DNA from: Ampelomyces quisqualis
Lineage: Eukaryota; Ascomycota; Dothideomycetes; Pleosporales; Phaeosphaeriaceae
Direction: 5' to 3'
DNA: 64,000 bases
Assembly (NCBI GenBank): GCA_018398575.1
Contig: JAGTXZ010000019.1
Coordinates: 124,001 to 188,000, forward strand
Within the stretch, counting starts at the first letter, position 1. Each line of letters opens with the position of its first letter. Both the position numbers and the translations under genes were made by a program. Under the pieces are notes generated by a model. The model was given only the letters and a program-made list of their open reading frames with translations, had not been told where the DNA came from and did no database searches. Shown here piece by piece: positions 1 through 9,591 of this stretch.

Positions 1-681
1 AACCTTAGACAAATAAGTATAATTTATAGTAAAGTTCTAAGAATGTTACTATTGTAAGCTAGGCCTACTCCTCTTCCTTAAAATTTAGTAGAACTCTAAT
101 AGAAATAGGTAGCAGAAAGCCCTTAGGCTTATTAACAACCTTAATTTTCTTAGACTTAACAGATTCTATAGCGCTAAGTGTAATAAAGTAATATAATAAA
201 GCGTGTTGCTATTACAAGCGTATAGCCTAAGTATTTTATTTTAGCAGCCTATAACTAATAACGCAGTAAGTTAGTCTATATGTAAGTAGGCTACTAGCGT
301 GCTTTTTGCCTACTGCTTGCGCTTACTGCTTTTTAGCCTATTTTACATAAACAACTAATAAGTCTATAAAAATCTACTCTTTAATTTTAATATATAGCTA
401 GAACAAAAGCTAGCGCAATTCTAAGTAGACTTGTAAGTTAACATAGTTTTTTATTACATTCTAGTCTTTTAGTAGCGCTAGTAGTTTTAAATTAGCTTTT
501 GCAGAAATTTTATGCTAAGACCTAATTTCCTGCGCTAAGCCTACTTACTGCTTATTTACTAGGCACTAAAACAACTTAAATTATTATAATATTAAATCTA
601 TAACTCTATAATACTACTACTATAGCTTTATAAAAATACAAATCTAAAGTTAAAGACGCTATTACTAAGAGTACTATAGTT

Positions 682-1145
682 GCTAAAGACCTAGCTAGCA
701 ATGCTAGGAAATCTGCTAAGAAAAGCCTAGCTACAAAAACTTAAAAAGTAGCTCTTAAAGAAAAAGGCACCTTAAGCTAGGTAGTAAGTTATTATAATTC
801 TTTATTACGCTTATTTACTTACTGCTTAAAGCTGTGTTGCTTAGAGAAATCTGCTAATACTAGAGGTCTACTAAGCTCTTTATCTGCAAGCTACTCTTTT
901 AGCAACTTTTGCGCAAAATAGCTAAAGAATGCGTCTAAACTACTAGTAGTAGTCTTTACTTCTAAAAATTAGCTATTAGAGTAGCTTAAGAGGCTGCTAA
1001 GGCCTATATAGTTAGTTTTTTTAAAGGTTTATTTCTTAACCCTATTTTTTTAACAAAATTCTAACTAGATATAAATACAAATATAAATGTAATCTACGCA
1101 AAAAGAGTTACTATACAGGCAAAGGATGTTAGACTTGCGCTTAAG
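682..1145 (+). pseudogene. RIP-degraded divergent histone H3 (CenH3-like) relic
   Basis: Reading TAA/TAG as mutated CAA/CAG or TGG codons, the plus strand follows the histone H3 family from end to end. There is a tail with ARKS and LATK motifs (about 703-740), then LREI and RSTKL (about 839-880), then the alpha-2 helix stretch reading A*EAAKAYIVSFF (about 985-1022), then YAKRVTIQAKDVRLAL (about 1094-1142). Two apparent introns interrupt it: about 781-830, and about 1026-1068 (GT start, ending in CTAACTAG). Loop 1, between the IA and the following F, is about 12 residues where canonical H3 has 8, which is a centromeric (CENP-A type) feature; the C-terminus is also divergent. At least six in-frame stops make it non-functional. 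H3 homology is seen directly; the CenH3 assignment is inferred from loop length. Confidence 0.7.
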
Positions 1146-1456
1146 TACTATTAGAAGTTTAGCTCTTATTAAGTATTTGCGTAGAAGATCTAGAATCTTT
1201 TACTTTTTTGTATATTAGAAATAAAGACCTAATTCTCTCTTTATTATAATAACAATTTGTAATTACTATGCTATTTTTAATATCCTTAGCATAGTTTTAC
1301 TCTTGTAAAATTTAGTATATTTTTAGAAACTTAATTTTATAAAATTAGTAGTTATATACTTTAAATTTTATTTAATTGCGCAAAACTTATGTAACTTAAC
1401 CTTAACCTATAATTAATTACTTCTAACTTAACCTTTACTTACTTTTAGCGTTAATT

Positions 1457-1534
1457 AAATAGGTAAGAGTTAGGTTAGGTATAGAGTCTTACGTAAAGGT
1501 ACTCTACCCTAACCTAACTTCTACCTATTTACTG
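1457..1534. mobile_element. Short palindromic MITE-like element with hAT-type end
   Basis: An imperfect inverted repeat: the left arm AAATAGGTAAGAGTTAGG is mirrored by a right arm that ends TTCTACCTATTTACTG. The right end is the reverse complement of the start of the hAT-like element at 59474 (CAGTAAATAGGTAGAA), so this is plausibly a non-autonomous derivative of the same family. The telomere-like TTAGG/CCTAA words inside belong to these subterminal repeats and not to a telomere. Confidence 0.5.
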
Positions 1535-2048
1535 CTATAAACTACTCTTAGAGTCTATATCTTATAGATTGATTCTAACTAGATTTATAGAGCTCTAGAT
1601 TTAGCTAGTAATTATATAAAATATATCTATTCTATTACACTATATATAGAAGAATTAATTAGAGTAGAATAAAATACTAAATGTAGGCTACCTAATTGTA
1701 GCCTAAAAAAGGAATTTGTCTTTGTAACTTAGAGGTCTTACTCCTTATTTTCTTTGACTTAAATTCTCTAAGTTGTTAACTAGACAAGTTAAATTCTTTT
1801 GGTTCTTAAGAAGGGTACTTTCTGCACGCAGCAGTCGCCGAAACTGCCTGCCACTTTCACCAACTGTCTGCTCTTTCCTATGTTTGACCAACATGATACC
1901 TTCCCTTGGCCTTGGTTGCGGTAGGCATGGATACCAAACCCTAGCCATCTCGGGATCAAGGCTATCATCTCGCCATTGACATCTCCATTTCAAAGTCCCT
2001 CTCTCTTTTGATTTCTTATCAATATCATCACTACTCGTTCCCAACACA

Positions 2049-2606
2049 ATGGATACTTCAGACCTAGTCCCGGAGCGTCTCCGCAGCGTCTTGAGATGTA
2101 TGAATTGGTGTGTCTGGCCGAACCGGAGTGAGCGCAGACGGCGTACTTATATTAGGTGGAACCGTCGACCAAACGAGCCCACTGGAGAGCAAGCAGCACG
2201 TCGCGCTAAGAACCGCCCGCATGATCCTCCTCGAGGTGATGATCCGGCAACGAGCAACGAACAGCGCGCCCAGACAAACACGACCACGGAGCAGCAAGAC
2301 AGTTCGAGGGACCACAGCCACCCACCCGCACAACTTCCAGACTGGGCACCGGACTGGGTACTTGCGTATTTATCTGGGGTAAATGAAAGTGGCACACACC
2401 AGACCAGCAGGGCGGAGCAGGAGGCACAACTTGGGGTCATCGACCGAGGACGTCCAAACCAGCAGAATCGTCGGATGCGTTGCTCCCAAAGAGGGTCCTC
2501 AAGCGATTCTGAAGCCTCAGGCACAGCCGCTTTCGAAATGGAAGACCTGCAGGCTGAGTTGGAAGAAGTGGCTGAGGCTGACAGAGCTGGTCGACAACGA
2601 CCATAA
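2049..2606 (+). CDS. Hypothetical protein, low-confidence ORF
   Basis: An uninterrupted 185-codon ORF at the left edge of gene island A. The product is hydrophilic, rich in Arg, Glu, Gln and Ser, with no signal peptide or membrane segment. The N-terminal 45 residues are basic (RSERRRRTYIRW) and the C-terminus is acidic and likely helical (MEDLQAELEEVAEADRA). I recognise no family. Overlapping ORFs of 90-125 codons on both strands weaken the case. The start is the ATG preceded by CACA. It could be a fragment of a larger gene broken at the repeat boundary. Confidence 0.3.
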   Translation: MDTSDLVPERLRSVLRCMNWCVWPNRSERRRRTYIRWNRRPNEPTGEQAARRAKNRPHDPPRGDDPATSNEQRAQTNTTTEQQDSSRDHSHPPAQLPDWAPDWVLAYLSGVNESGTHQTSRAEQEAQLGVIDRGRPNQQNRRMRCSQRGSSSDSEASGTAAFEMEDLQAELEEVAEADRAGRQRP

Positions 2607-3131
2607 TTGGATACTCATCGAAAGCTGGCAGTGACAAGGCTGGACGAAGGCAACGTCCGCTATTGTCGAGAAAGCAAGCATTCGCTTAGATGGTGATCAA
2701 CACAGGTGGTCGTGGTTCAAGGTATTGCTAGAAAGCAAAGGGTATCCCATAGTTTGTGGGTTTCAACCGATAGGTACAACATCAGAATAGCAAGTGCAGG
2801 CAGATAACAATCCCACACGGGATGATCAGCCCACCACGGGTAGTTAACACTGGCAAAGGATAGAGGTGGTTGATAAAGCTGCAAAAACGTCAGCCAAATC
2901 AGAATGATCTCTTGAGCCTATCTTGCTTTATTACTTGAAGTTCCTCTTCTCCTTACCCCCTCATCGAGCCTCAACTTAATTAAACCTAACCTCTCCCAAA
3001 CTTCTTGACTACCTGTTTGGCTTGGCAAACAAAAAACGGCCGAGCTCTTGGTGGCAAAAATTAGTTTGTGCGGAAATTGAGCGTTGCCGGCAAGAGTTTC
3101 ACGATGAGGCTACAGCTTGCTTCTAGACCTT
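2607..3131. other. Intergenic, nothing recognised
   Basis: Balanced base composition and no convincing coding frame. It serves as the downstream region of the hypothetical ORF on the left and of the minus-strand EthD-like gene on the right. Confidence 0.6.
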
Positions 3132-3999
3132 CTAATCTCGTGTTGCGGCCAGATCGTTCAAGACTCTCTCAGCGTTCGAACCCTTGCGTGGGCTGTTGAC
3201 CAGTATGCTCGCTCGTTTCGCGATTGGGGAATCGGCGCTCTTGTCCTCGGGATACATTCGATTGGTCAGATATTGTGTCATCTGCCACTGCATAGAGCCA
3301 CCTTCCATATAATGTCTCCAGCCCTTGCTACTCCCAAGGTACACCATGATTTCCCAAGGCAAATCTTCGCAATCGAACTCCCATATCGTCATGTACTGGT
3401 ACATGTTGGCAGTGTCCATGGTTTTTGATTTGCCATCTTCATAAGTGGATGCGTGTTGTAGCTTCAAGAATCGAGTGCGCAGCAGTTCGGGGCTTTCGAG
3501 CATTCCGGGCACGAAGTCGTTGTGTAACCAGTCGATAACTTCGTCGTGAATGGCAGCATCGGGTTGCCAAAGAACGATAATCAGCATCTGGACGTCGGGG
3601 GCGTCTGTTTTTTTGTCGCGCTTGTCAGCCAACACACGAGGCAACCTGGGCGGCAGGTATTGACTTACAACCGGCCCATTCTTCCCCAAACCAGTTTGCA
3701 CACTCGTGGTATATCCTGGCCTCGGCTTTTGTGGTTTTCGGAACTTTGAGATTGTCAAGTTGTATTTGTGCGTCGATCTCGAGAGCGTTATCCGTATTGT
3801 GAAGAGGAACATCGTAAAGCGTCATGTATCTTCCTTCGATGTTTGGGACCTCCTTGAATATATCATCCTCTACGACTTCGGCGTGGCGCGCAGTGATTCC
3901 AAGTCTCGCGACAACATTCGGTATATGTGTGTTCTGGTAGAAGGATTTGGCGTTGGTGTCGTCGGCTAGGTCGGTCCACACGAGGGCTAGCCTTGACAT
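3132..3999 (-). CDS. EthD-like / dimeric alpha-beta barrel domain protein, two exons
   Basis: Exon 1 is 3999-3669 and exon 2 is 3604-3132. The 64-bp intron 3605-3668 starts GTAAGT, has a GCTGAC branch site and ends CAG; joining in phase 1 keeps one frame and gives 267 aa. The protein begins MSRLALVWTDLADD, with a short beta strand followed by a helix carrying YQNTHIPNVVARLG, which resembles the ferredoxin-like half of EthD/dimeric alpha-beta barrel proteins; a second similar half begins at QMLIIVLWQPDAA. Two tandem barrel halves fit fungal EthD-type proteins. It has no signal peptide or membrane segment, so it is probably cytosolic. The family name is inferred from fold-like pattern and short motifs; the substrate is unknown. 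Transcription runs away from the SIS gene, leaving about 1 kb of shared promoter space. Confidence 0.65.
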
Positions 4000-5047
4000 G
4001 ATTGCTAACAGAGGAAGCTGAGTGGGTACACTGATCGGTGTGAGATATGTGCAAAGTACTCCGTATAGTAGATTGCACTAGACAACTCGTGTGCGATGGG
4101 TTTGTCCAGACTCCGGAGGCGGGTGCGGTCGAGGTTAAAGCCGCAGCTACGGAGTACACCCTAGTTTCTCTCAGCCCCTGAGCTTTTCGGTCCTTCAGCA
4201 ACAGAAAACATTTTCAGCTCCCCCCATGATCTACTACTCAGCCGCCCCTGTCTGACGGTCAAGCTTCTTTCTCTATACACCCTACGACTCTTGTGTACAC
4301 AGTGCAAGGTTCGATTTTTTTTAAGTAAAAAAAACGACATGTCTCTTTCTGAGAATCCTAAATAGGAAGTCAAGGTAGAAAGATATGGCTCTACTATGCC
4401 ACATCAGGAGAAGAGGAGAAGGTTGTATCCGTAGAGGAGCTGGAGTTAAGGTAGGGTGATGACTTTGCCGCGCTCGCGCCCATGCTCTTGTCAATTTTGC
4501 ATGCATCCTCGTACCACGACACTCGTTCGATGGACTTTCGCGTGTCCGACGTTCGCAGTGGGTCGCGATGTGGGGGTGCAAGTGAGGCCGACAGTACATC
4601 ATCTACTTGGTCTGGCATGCTTGGCGGCTGTAACCCTCGCCAAGGCGTCCCATCGGACAGCAGACGGCCCAAGCACGGCGCGCGATGGTGGCCCAGGTGC
4701 TGTGCCGAGTCAGACGGCGGGCGCTGGTGGACTCGGCCTCGAGATCTGAGGGTTTGGTGCAAAAAACGTGCTTTGATGGCCGGCGAAGATGGATGACATG
4801 CCGTTGGGCTCTTTCGGGTTTGGCGCGTTCCATTCTGGGCATGGAGGTGCCGATGATGCCATGATTCTTTATCAAATGGACAAACAGCACCGAGTCGCAA
4901 CAGGAGCGAGCTGGTATGGAGGAGACGGCGTCGTCCACGCCGCGGTTATAGAGAGTCTTTGTCGCTCCACATCTCGCTGCCTCTGCCACTGCCACCGCGC
5001 TGTTCGTGCTGGCATCTGACACGACTGAACCACTTCACCTCTGAACA
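4000..5047. promoter_or_regulatory. Divergent promoter region between EthD-like and SIS genes
   Basis: 1,048 bp separates two divergently transcribed genes. A run of T then A (about 4317-4334) and alternating GC-rich stretches are visible. Several ORFs of 76-168 codons on both strands overlap one another and resemble no known protein, so I treat them as chance ORFs. No certain TATA box was identified. Confidence 0.45.
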
Positions 5048-5896
5048 ATGGCCACCGCTGCCTCTGGCAAGCGCAAGCGCGCAGAGTTCGAGTCGCAGCC
5101 GCCCACGCCGCCACTCACGGCCTCGGACGCCGAGGGCACGCGTCTTGTGTCGCGCGCCGTCCATGTTCTGTCGACGGCTGCGCGCGCGCTGTCGCAGGTG
5201 ACGCTTTTGTACCAATCCGACCTTGCGGCGCAGGAAGGATTGCTGCGCAGCGTCGAAACCATCACCAGGGTCAACCAGGCCGGCGGAAAGCTCCTCATAT
5301 GTGGCGTCGGCAAGAGCGGCCTCGTGGGAAGGAAAATCGCGGCGACGATGAAAAGCCTGGGCATCGCCGTGAGCTTCATGCACGCTGCCGAAGCCCTCCA
5401 TGGAGACCTGGGCGACATCAAAAAGGTATGTGGCCGTACCGTCGCGCGCCGCCGCAGACGGCTGGCTGACTAAGACGAGAACGACGCCATCCTGTTCATC
5501 TCGTACTCGGGCCAGACGGCCGAGCTTCTCGCCCTCCTCCCTCACATGCCCAAACACACGCCACTGCTCGCCATCACCTCGCACCAACGCGCATTTCAGT
5601 GCCCGCTCCTGTGCAGCCATGCCAACACCATTTTGCTCCCTGCGCCCATCCACGAGCTCGAGGAGGTGAGCTTTGGAGTCTGCGCGCCGACAACATCGAC
5701 CACCGTCACCATGGCCGTGGGCGATATGCTTGCGCTCACTGTAGCCGAGTCGCTGTACGAAAGAGAGGAGGGGGGCGTCAAGCATGTGTTCCGGCGCAAT
5801 CATCCTGGTGGGGCTATTGGCGTCAAGGCAAGGACGCTCGAGACCGAGGTAGAATCGCACGCCGACGGGCTGGCCACACCTCCCACGAGCTTATGA
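5048..5896 (+). CDS. SIS-domain sugar-phosphate isomerase (KpsF/GutQ, arabinose-5-phosphate isomerase-like)
   Basis: Exons are 5048-5425 and 5480-5896. The 54-bp intron starts GTATGT, has a GCTGAC branch point and ends GAG; this acceptor keeps frame and joins IKK to NDAILFISYSGQT. The product is 264 aa. SIS-fold signatures are GVGKSG (86-91), HAAEALHGDLG (112-122), ISYSGQT (133-139), PTTSTT (196-201) and HPGG (234-237), all in the order and spacing of bacterial KpsF/GutQ, which interconvert D-arabinose 5-phosphate and D-ribulose 5-phosphate. The paired CBS domains of the bacterial enzymes are missing. Residues 1-30 are a basic, disordered extension with KRKR. The exact sugar substrate in fungi cannot be told. 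The C-terminus after HPGGAIG is short, and an open frame continues downstream in another phase (to 6338), so a further exon or recent truncation is possible. Confidence 0.85.
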
Positions 5897-6468
5897 CGGC
5901 GCGGACGGCAAGGAGAATCGTGGCAAGGAGGCGAACCTGTTGGGCGGCCAAGCGCTGGTCGCCGCTGATATGAGCAGGGTCGAGCTTCAGACGAGCAGTG
6001 TAGGACAAAGGCGACCCGCGACCCGCGACCAGCTGTCGAGTTTACTGCCTTGTTTGGAGAGAGAGAAGCCCGATGGATTTCTTGCTAAATCGGAAGGCGT
6101 CTTTCTCTTGCCGTCCTGGTCACAAATGCTGTTTGTCGAGTTGATGCAGATGACGGCTATTTCTCTGCCTTGGAAAAAGAGCTCGACGCTGTGCCTAGCC
6201 AATGGAACGCTCTTTGCAAACATCTCTTGGCACGTACAACTGTGTATTGAGCAAAAAGAGCCTACCTACTCCTTGGAATGGTTCCGCAATAGGCAAAACA
6301 TCCAACCCAAGTGTCTCTGCTCGCTTCTATTGAAATAAAAACTTCGGAAAGAATCGTCATCATGCCTTCACGGCAACTCGCGTCAGTGACACAGGTACTA
6401 CATTCTCAGGCACAGCGAGGACAATGTTGTTGAGCTCGGCGTCATGTACAGGGATCGTCCAAGTGAAG

Positions 6469-6555
6469 CAATGTCACTCACTAGTCTACCCAAAAAACAA
6501 TGTCACTCACTAGTCTACCCAAAAAACAATGTCACTCACTAGTCTACCCAAGAAG
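6469..6555. repeat. Three tandem copies of a 29-bp unit
   Basis: The unit CAATGTCACTCACTAGTCTA followed by CCCAAAAAA starts at 6469, 6498 and 6527. Copies one and two are identical; the last differs only in its final bases (CCCAAGAAG). The array lies 170-257 bp upstream of the ATG of the small secreted protein, in its promoter region, so it could be a minisatellite that affects expression. Confidence 0.9.
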
Positions 6556-6668
6556 CAGTAGATACAGAGTACCGATTTATTATGAATAACAGATTCGTCC
6601 CCGGCACAGGAGCGACTGTCCCATCAAGTTCTTTGAAAGCCAAGGTAAGGCATACACCTGCTCAGTAC

Positions 6669-6676
6669 TATTTAAA
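6669..6676 (+). promoter_or_regulatory. TATA-like box of the small secreted protein gene
   Basis: TATTTAAA lies 50 bp upstream of the ATG at 6726, in line with a short 5' leader. The assignment rests on position and sequence only. Confidence 0.45.
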
Positions 6677-6725
6677 CAAGTTCCTGTACTGACAGCTGTA
6701 GTCCTCCAAAAACCCACAACCAGTC

Positions 6726-7133
6726 ATGCTTTGTACCACTCAAATTATCGCACTCTTCAGCGCCCTAGCACTGTCTAGCCATGCTGCTCACGTATACTCT
6801 ACCTTCCTGGACGAAAAAGCACATCGCATCGGAAAAAAAAACTTCGATGTAGGCAACAGTAGCTGCTTCTCTGTTGATTCGGCCTACTTCGTCAAGTTCT
6901 CTCAGGTCGGCTTACGTGACACAGCCGACGGTCCGTACTGCTTGCACGGATTTTACATGGCCGGCTGCCCGGATCGTCACGGTGCTGAGGTCACGCAAAA
7001 TTTTGAGGATGTGGTGCTTAGGGGGCCAGGGGACACGCTCCGTACAGGTGTCGCTTGCTCAAAGTCGTTTAGGTGGACTCTAGGTAAATGCCCAGAGGAC
7101 CCAAACTACCCGTGGACGTTTCCAGCCAGCTAG
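6726..7133 (+). CDS. Small secreted cysteine-containing protein (effector-like)
   Basis: An intronless gene of 135 codons. Residues 1-20 form a clear signal peptide (hydrophobic IIALFSALALSS, likely cleavage after SHA). The mature part of about 115 aa has five cysteines, C47, C72, C81, C111 and C122, and no membrane segment or GPI-type C-terminus. Small size, secretion, cysteines, no recognised domain, isolation in a gene-poor stretch and closeness to RIP-affected DNA are the usual profile of candidate effectors in plant-associated fungi; this is inference and not a function. An odd cysteine number leaves one unpaired or allows a dimer. The start is the first ATG after the TATA-like box and gives the signal peptide. 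No homologue is recognised. Confidence 0.7.
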   Translation: MLCTTQIIALFSALALSSHAAHVYSTFLDEKAHRIGKKNFDVGNSSCFSVDSAYFVKFSQVGLRDTADGPYCLHGFYMAGCPDRHGAEVTQNFEDVVLRGPGDTLRTGVACSKSFRWTLGKCPEDPNYPWTFPAS

Positions 7134-8604
7134 GCTAGAGTATAATGATGGGGTTGGCGAGCCGTGGACAGTCGCGCCGTTCAGACTCTGTACGGTCCTG
7201 CTCCGTTTTGGCGTCTGTCATCCAAAGTGGGCGCCGTTTGCGAAACGAACATTTGTCAAATCAAACTTTGGACCGCTTACCGTGGTCGCGCACGTGCCGA
7301 CCGCGTCCCCAATTTAACCATTAGAATTAGATATATAGACACTTAGTAACTTTATGACAACGCAACTAAATAAGAAAACTGTTTTCTACAGTAATAGAAG
7401 TGTTAACGCATTTTGTACTTGACCCACAAGTTACCTCATTGAACCCATTTGCATCTCTCGGTCATTTCCAAGTGCTACCATTCCCCCTTCTATGCTGCTA
7501 CAAATAGACACCTCACACGTCACCTCACACGTCAACCATGCCCGAGTGGCGCAAATAATGAGACTGCACTGCGCCGTATAGTTGGTCTCGCCCACCTGAC
7601 AAGCACAGCTAGTATACGACCAAGCGTTGCCAAGAGCATTCGGGCCCAGAACCGTCGATCTGACACAGGGTGACAGGCAAGGCCACCCCGTCATCGAATC
7701 CCTACTTAAAAAAGAGATTGAGACTACCCAATCAGCAAGAAAGTCCAGCAACATCCCTACACGAGTTCATGCATAGGAAACGAGCCTGGCAGAATGCACC
7801 CACGCATGATGCGTTTCTTTCACGATGCCGCGAAGTCGAGGAATTACACGACTCGCGATAGCGCGGCTGAACAAACGCAATCTAACGCACGCAAGAAAGT
7901 CTACGTGGACAACAATGCATGTACTCCCTAGATTGTCTAATGAGCTTCCTTCTTTGGTCAAAGAGTGAAGCCATGAACCGTCTGGAATCGATCGATACGG
8001 AGCACGTACTTCCGAAGAACACCCTGACGATAATCGAGCCTCGGCGCAGCTAGTGATGCGTTTAATAAATTGCTGTTTCCTTACTTGGAAAGATCGATCG
8101 GGCTAGTTGGTGATAGTTCGGGAGTTTTGTAATTTATGTACAGGTACGACATGTTATAGCTTGAGTAGAGAGTCTTACTGGTGGTTCTTTTGTCATAGTA
8201 ATCTTGCTTGGGAGCTTGGCTTGAGTGCTGAAACGAGACAAATTCTGGAGTGAAAAGCAGTGAGTATCCGCTACACTGCGTCTTACGTTACTGGATATGT
8301 GCCTGGGTAGTGTAGATCGAGCTGCTAAACCGCTACTGGTATTTCGCTGCGCCACTAAACGAACAACACCTTGATCACTTCCAGGGCTTCATTAGCTTGT
8401 TGCACTTGCATCTTTGTAAAGAATGAGCTTGCTCGTTCCTAACCCAACTTCCTCCGCACCGAACGTACGCAATGTGTCAAAAGACCCCAAGAACATTGGC
8501 TAGAACAGTTGCTCATTAACATTCCTAAAGCCTAGACATCCTTCTCAACTGAGATCAATCATCAAATTGCAGTGAACACGGCATCACTCATCCATGCGCT
8601 ATGT
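7134..8604. other. Gene-poor intergenic region
   Basis: Only short overlapping ORFs below 110 codons on both strands and no recognisable protein motif. A 12-bp direct duplication (CCTCACACGTCA twice, about 7511-7534) is visible. It probably contains decayed DNA from the neighbouring pseudogene cluster. Confidence 0.5.
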
Positions 8605-9209
8605 GAGGCTCTCCAGGAGAATCTACCTAGGTAGCTAAGAGACATGGTGTACGAACACCTGCTGCCATCGTGCGATATCTTGGTGGAAACCGACTTTGTA
8701 CTTTTCAGTTTGCCAGCACCAATCTTGTTGCTCAATTCCTACACAAAGATGTCTAGGGCATGGGCCTGGCCGTCCGTCAACAGGTAAGGAATTTCGAGAT
8801 CGACAAATAGAGCACCGACTGCATGTCCGAGAGCGAGTACAAACGCACGCCGAACATCCACCAGCCTGAAATTCTGGATTGCTTGCTTGCTTTTAGACCG
8901 GTTGCACGTATGGTGTTTACTATCGAAACGATGGTGCGCACTGCAATATGGTTAGACTGCGAGCGTAAGAAGTGAGACTTCATTGATCTTCTGAGCAGGT
9001 TCTTCGTCTCGGCAAGACGTCTCCTCGCGTTAGGACATCAGATTATCGTGGGATTTGATTGGAGCCTAGTGGAGAATCTGACATTTCATGATCTCACGCA
9101 GCCCGAGTGGAAGAAGAAACTCGAGGATCATCGCACAGCGATCCATGCACAGTTCGTAGGCGAGAGTGAGATATTGTTGAATTTCCTACAGATCGCTGGT
9201 TTAATGTAA
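8605..9209 (+). pseudogene. Decayed 2EXR/F-box-like domain protein gene
   Basis: The plus-strand frame near 8605-8700 reads ALQENLPR*LRDMVYEHLLP, which matches the N-terminal signature of fungal 2EXR/F-box-like proteins (LPxELRDxVYEYLL). After a frame change near 8785 a second long frame runs to 9209 with two stops (TAG near 8807, TGA near 8974) and a clear protein-like sequence, ending in FDWSLVENLTFHDLTQPEWK and a C-terminal tail. Frameshift plus nonsense changes mean it is dead. An intact relative of the same broad class is present at 25156-26301. The family call rests on the N-terminal motif. Confidence 0.55.
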
Positions 9210-9591
9210 AGTATTAGAACATGAAGTTGGACTATTTTCAGCGTGTCGGAGTGCAGAAGCAGGACCAGGCCGCGCAGTCACGTGTGCACTTCGACATTCA
9301 CTCCCGTCGACACTGCGGACTTAGTGCGCACGGGCCTGTTCTCCGGATTACTGAACAGTAATCATCCCACGATATCTCAACGACTAATATGTGCGTCATG
9401 CATGGGAATGCAGCTCGTTCAAGATGATAGCTGCCGATCAACCCGAGAGGTGACGAAGTGTGGTCGCGTGCTCAAGTTTGCATTTTGCGTCATCTCTCCC
9501 CACCACGAACCCCGAGGTCGTGATACAACAGCTATATAATTGCATCCTCGTGCGAAAATAGACAAAAAACTGTCTGTAGTTCAATCATGTC
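9210..9591 (+). other. Spacer between two pseudogenes
   Basis: A 98-codon open frame (9243-9539) has no recognisable motif and is probably chance. A TATA-like CTATATAA at 9531-9538 lies about 55 bp upstream of the first ATG of the decayed dioxygenase gene and may be its old promoter. Confidence 0.4.

Larger units (their letters stand above)
1..1760. repeat. AT-rich, RIP-mutated repeat tract (left edge)
   Basis: The sequence is very AT-rich, dominated by TA, TAG and CTA steps, and has stops in all frames. TCA, CCA, TGA and TGG are nearly absent, which is the pattern expected from heavy RIP. It changes to balanced composition near 1760. Inside it a histone-H3-like relic (682-1145) and a small palindrome (1457-1534) can be recognised. 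I see nothing identifiable in 1-680. Confidence 0.85.
5897..6725. other. Intergenic: SIS 3' region and effector-candidate promoter
   Basis: An open frame (5940-6338) without recognisable motifs follows the SIS stop codon; it may be part of a missed terminal exon or chance. Further right are a 29-bp triple repeat (6469-6555) and a TATA-like box (6669-6676) in front of the small secreted protein gene. Confidence 0.5.

Noticed and set aside
1441..1540. Telomere-like TTAGG/CCTAA words, also near 59560-59640
   Set aside because: Too irregular for a telomere; they form inverted pairs that belong to hAT-type subterminal repeats.
3160..3190. GTTCGAACCC resembling a tRNA B-box
   Set aside because: It lies inside the second exon of the EthD-like gene and no A-box or cloverleaf could be found around it.
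4394..4900. 168-codon minus-strand ORF and overlapping plus-strand ORFs between the EthD-like and SIS genes
   Set aside because: GC-rich region with open frames on both strands, compositions unlike folded proteins, no motifs; most likely chance.
4946..5860. 304-codon minus-strand ORF over the SIS gene
   Set aside because: It is the antisense of a gene with clear SIS motifs and a normal intron; the long frame follows from the high GC content.
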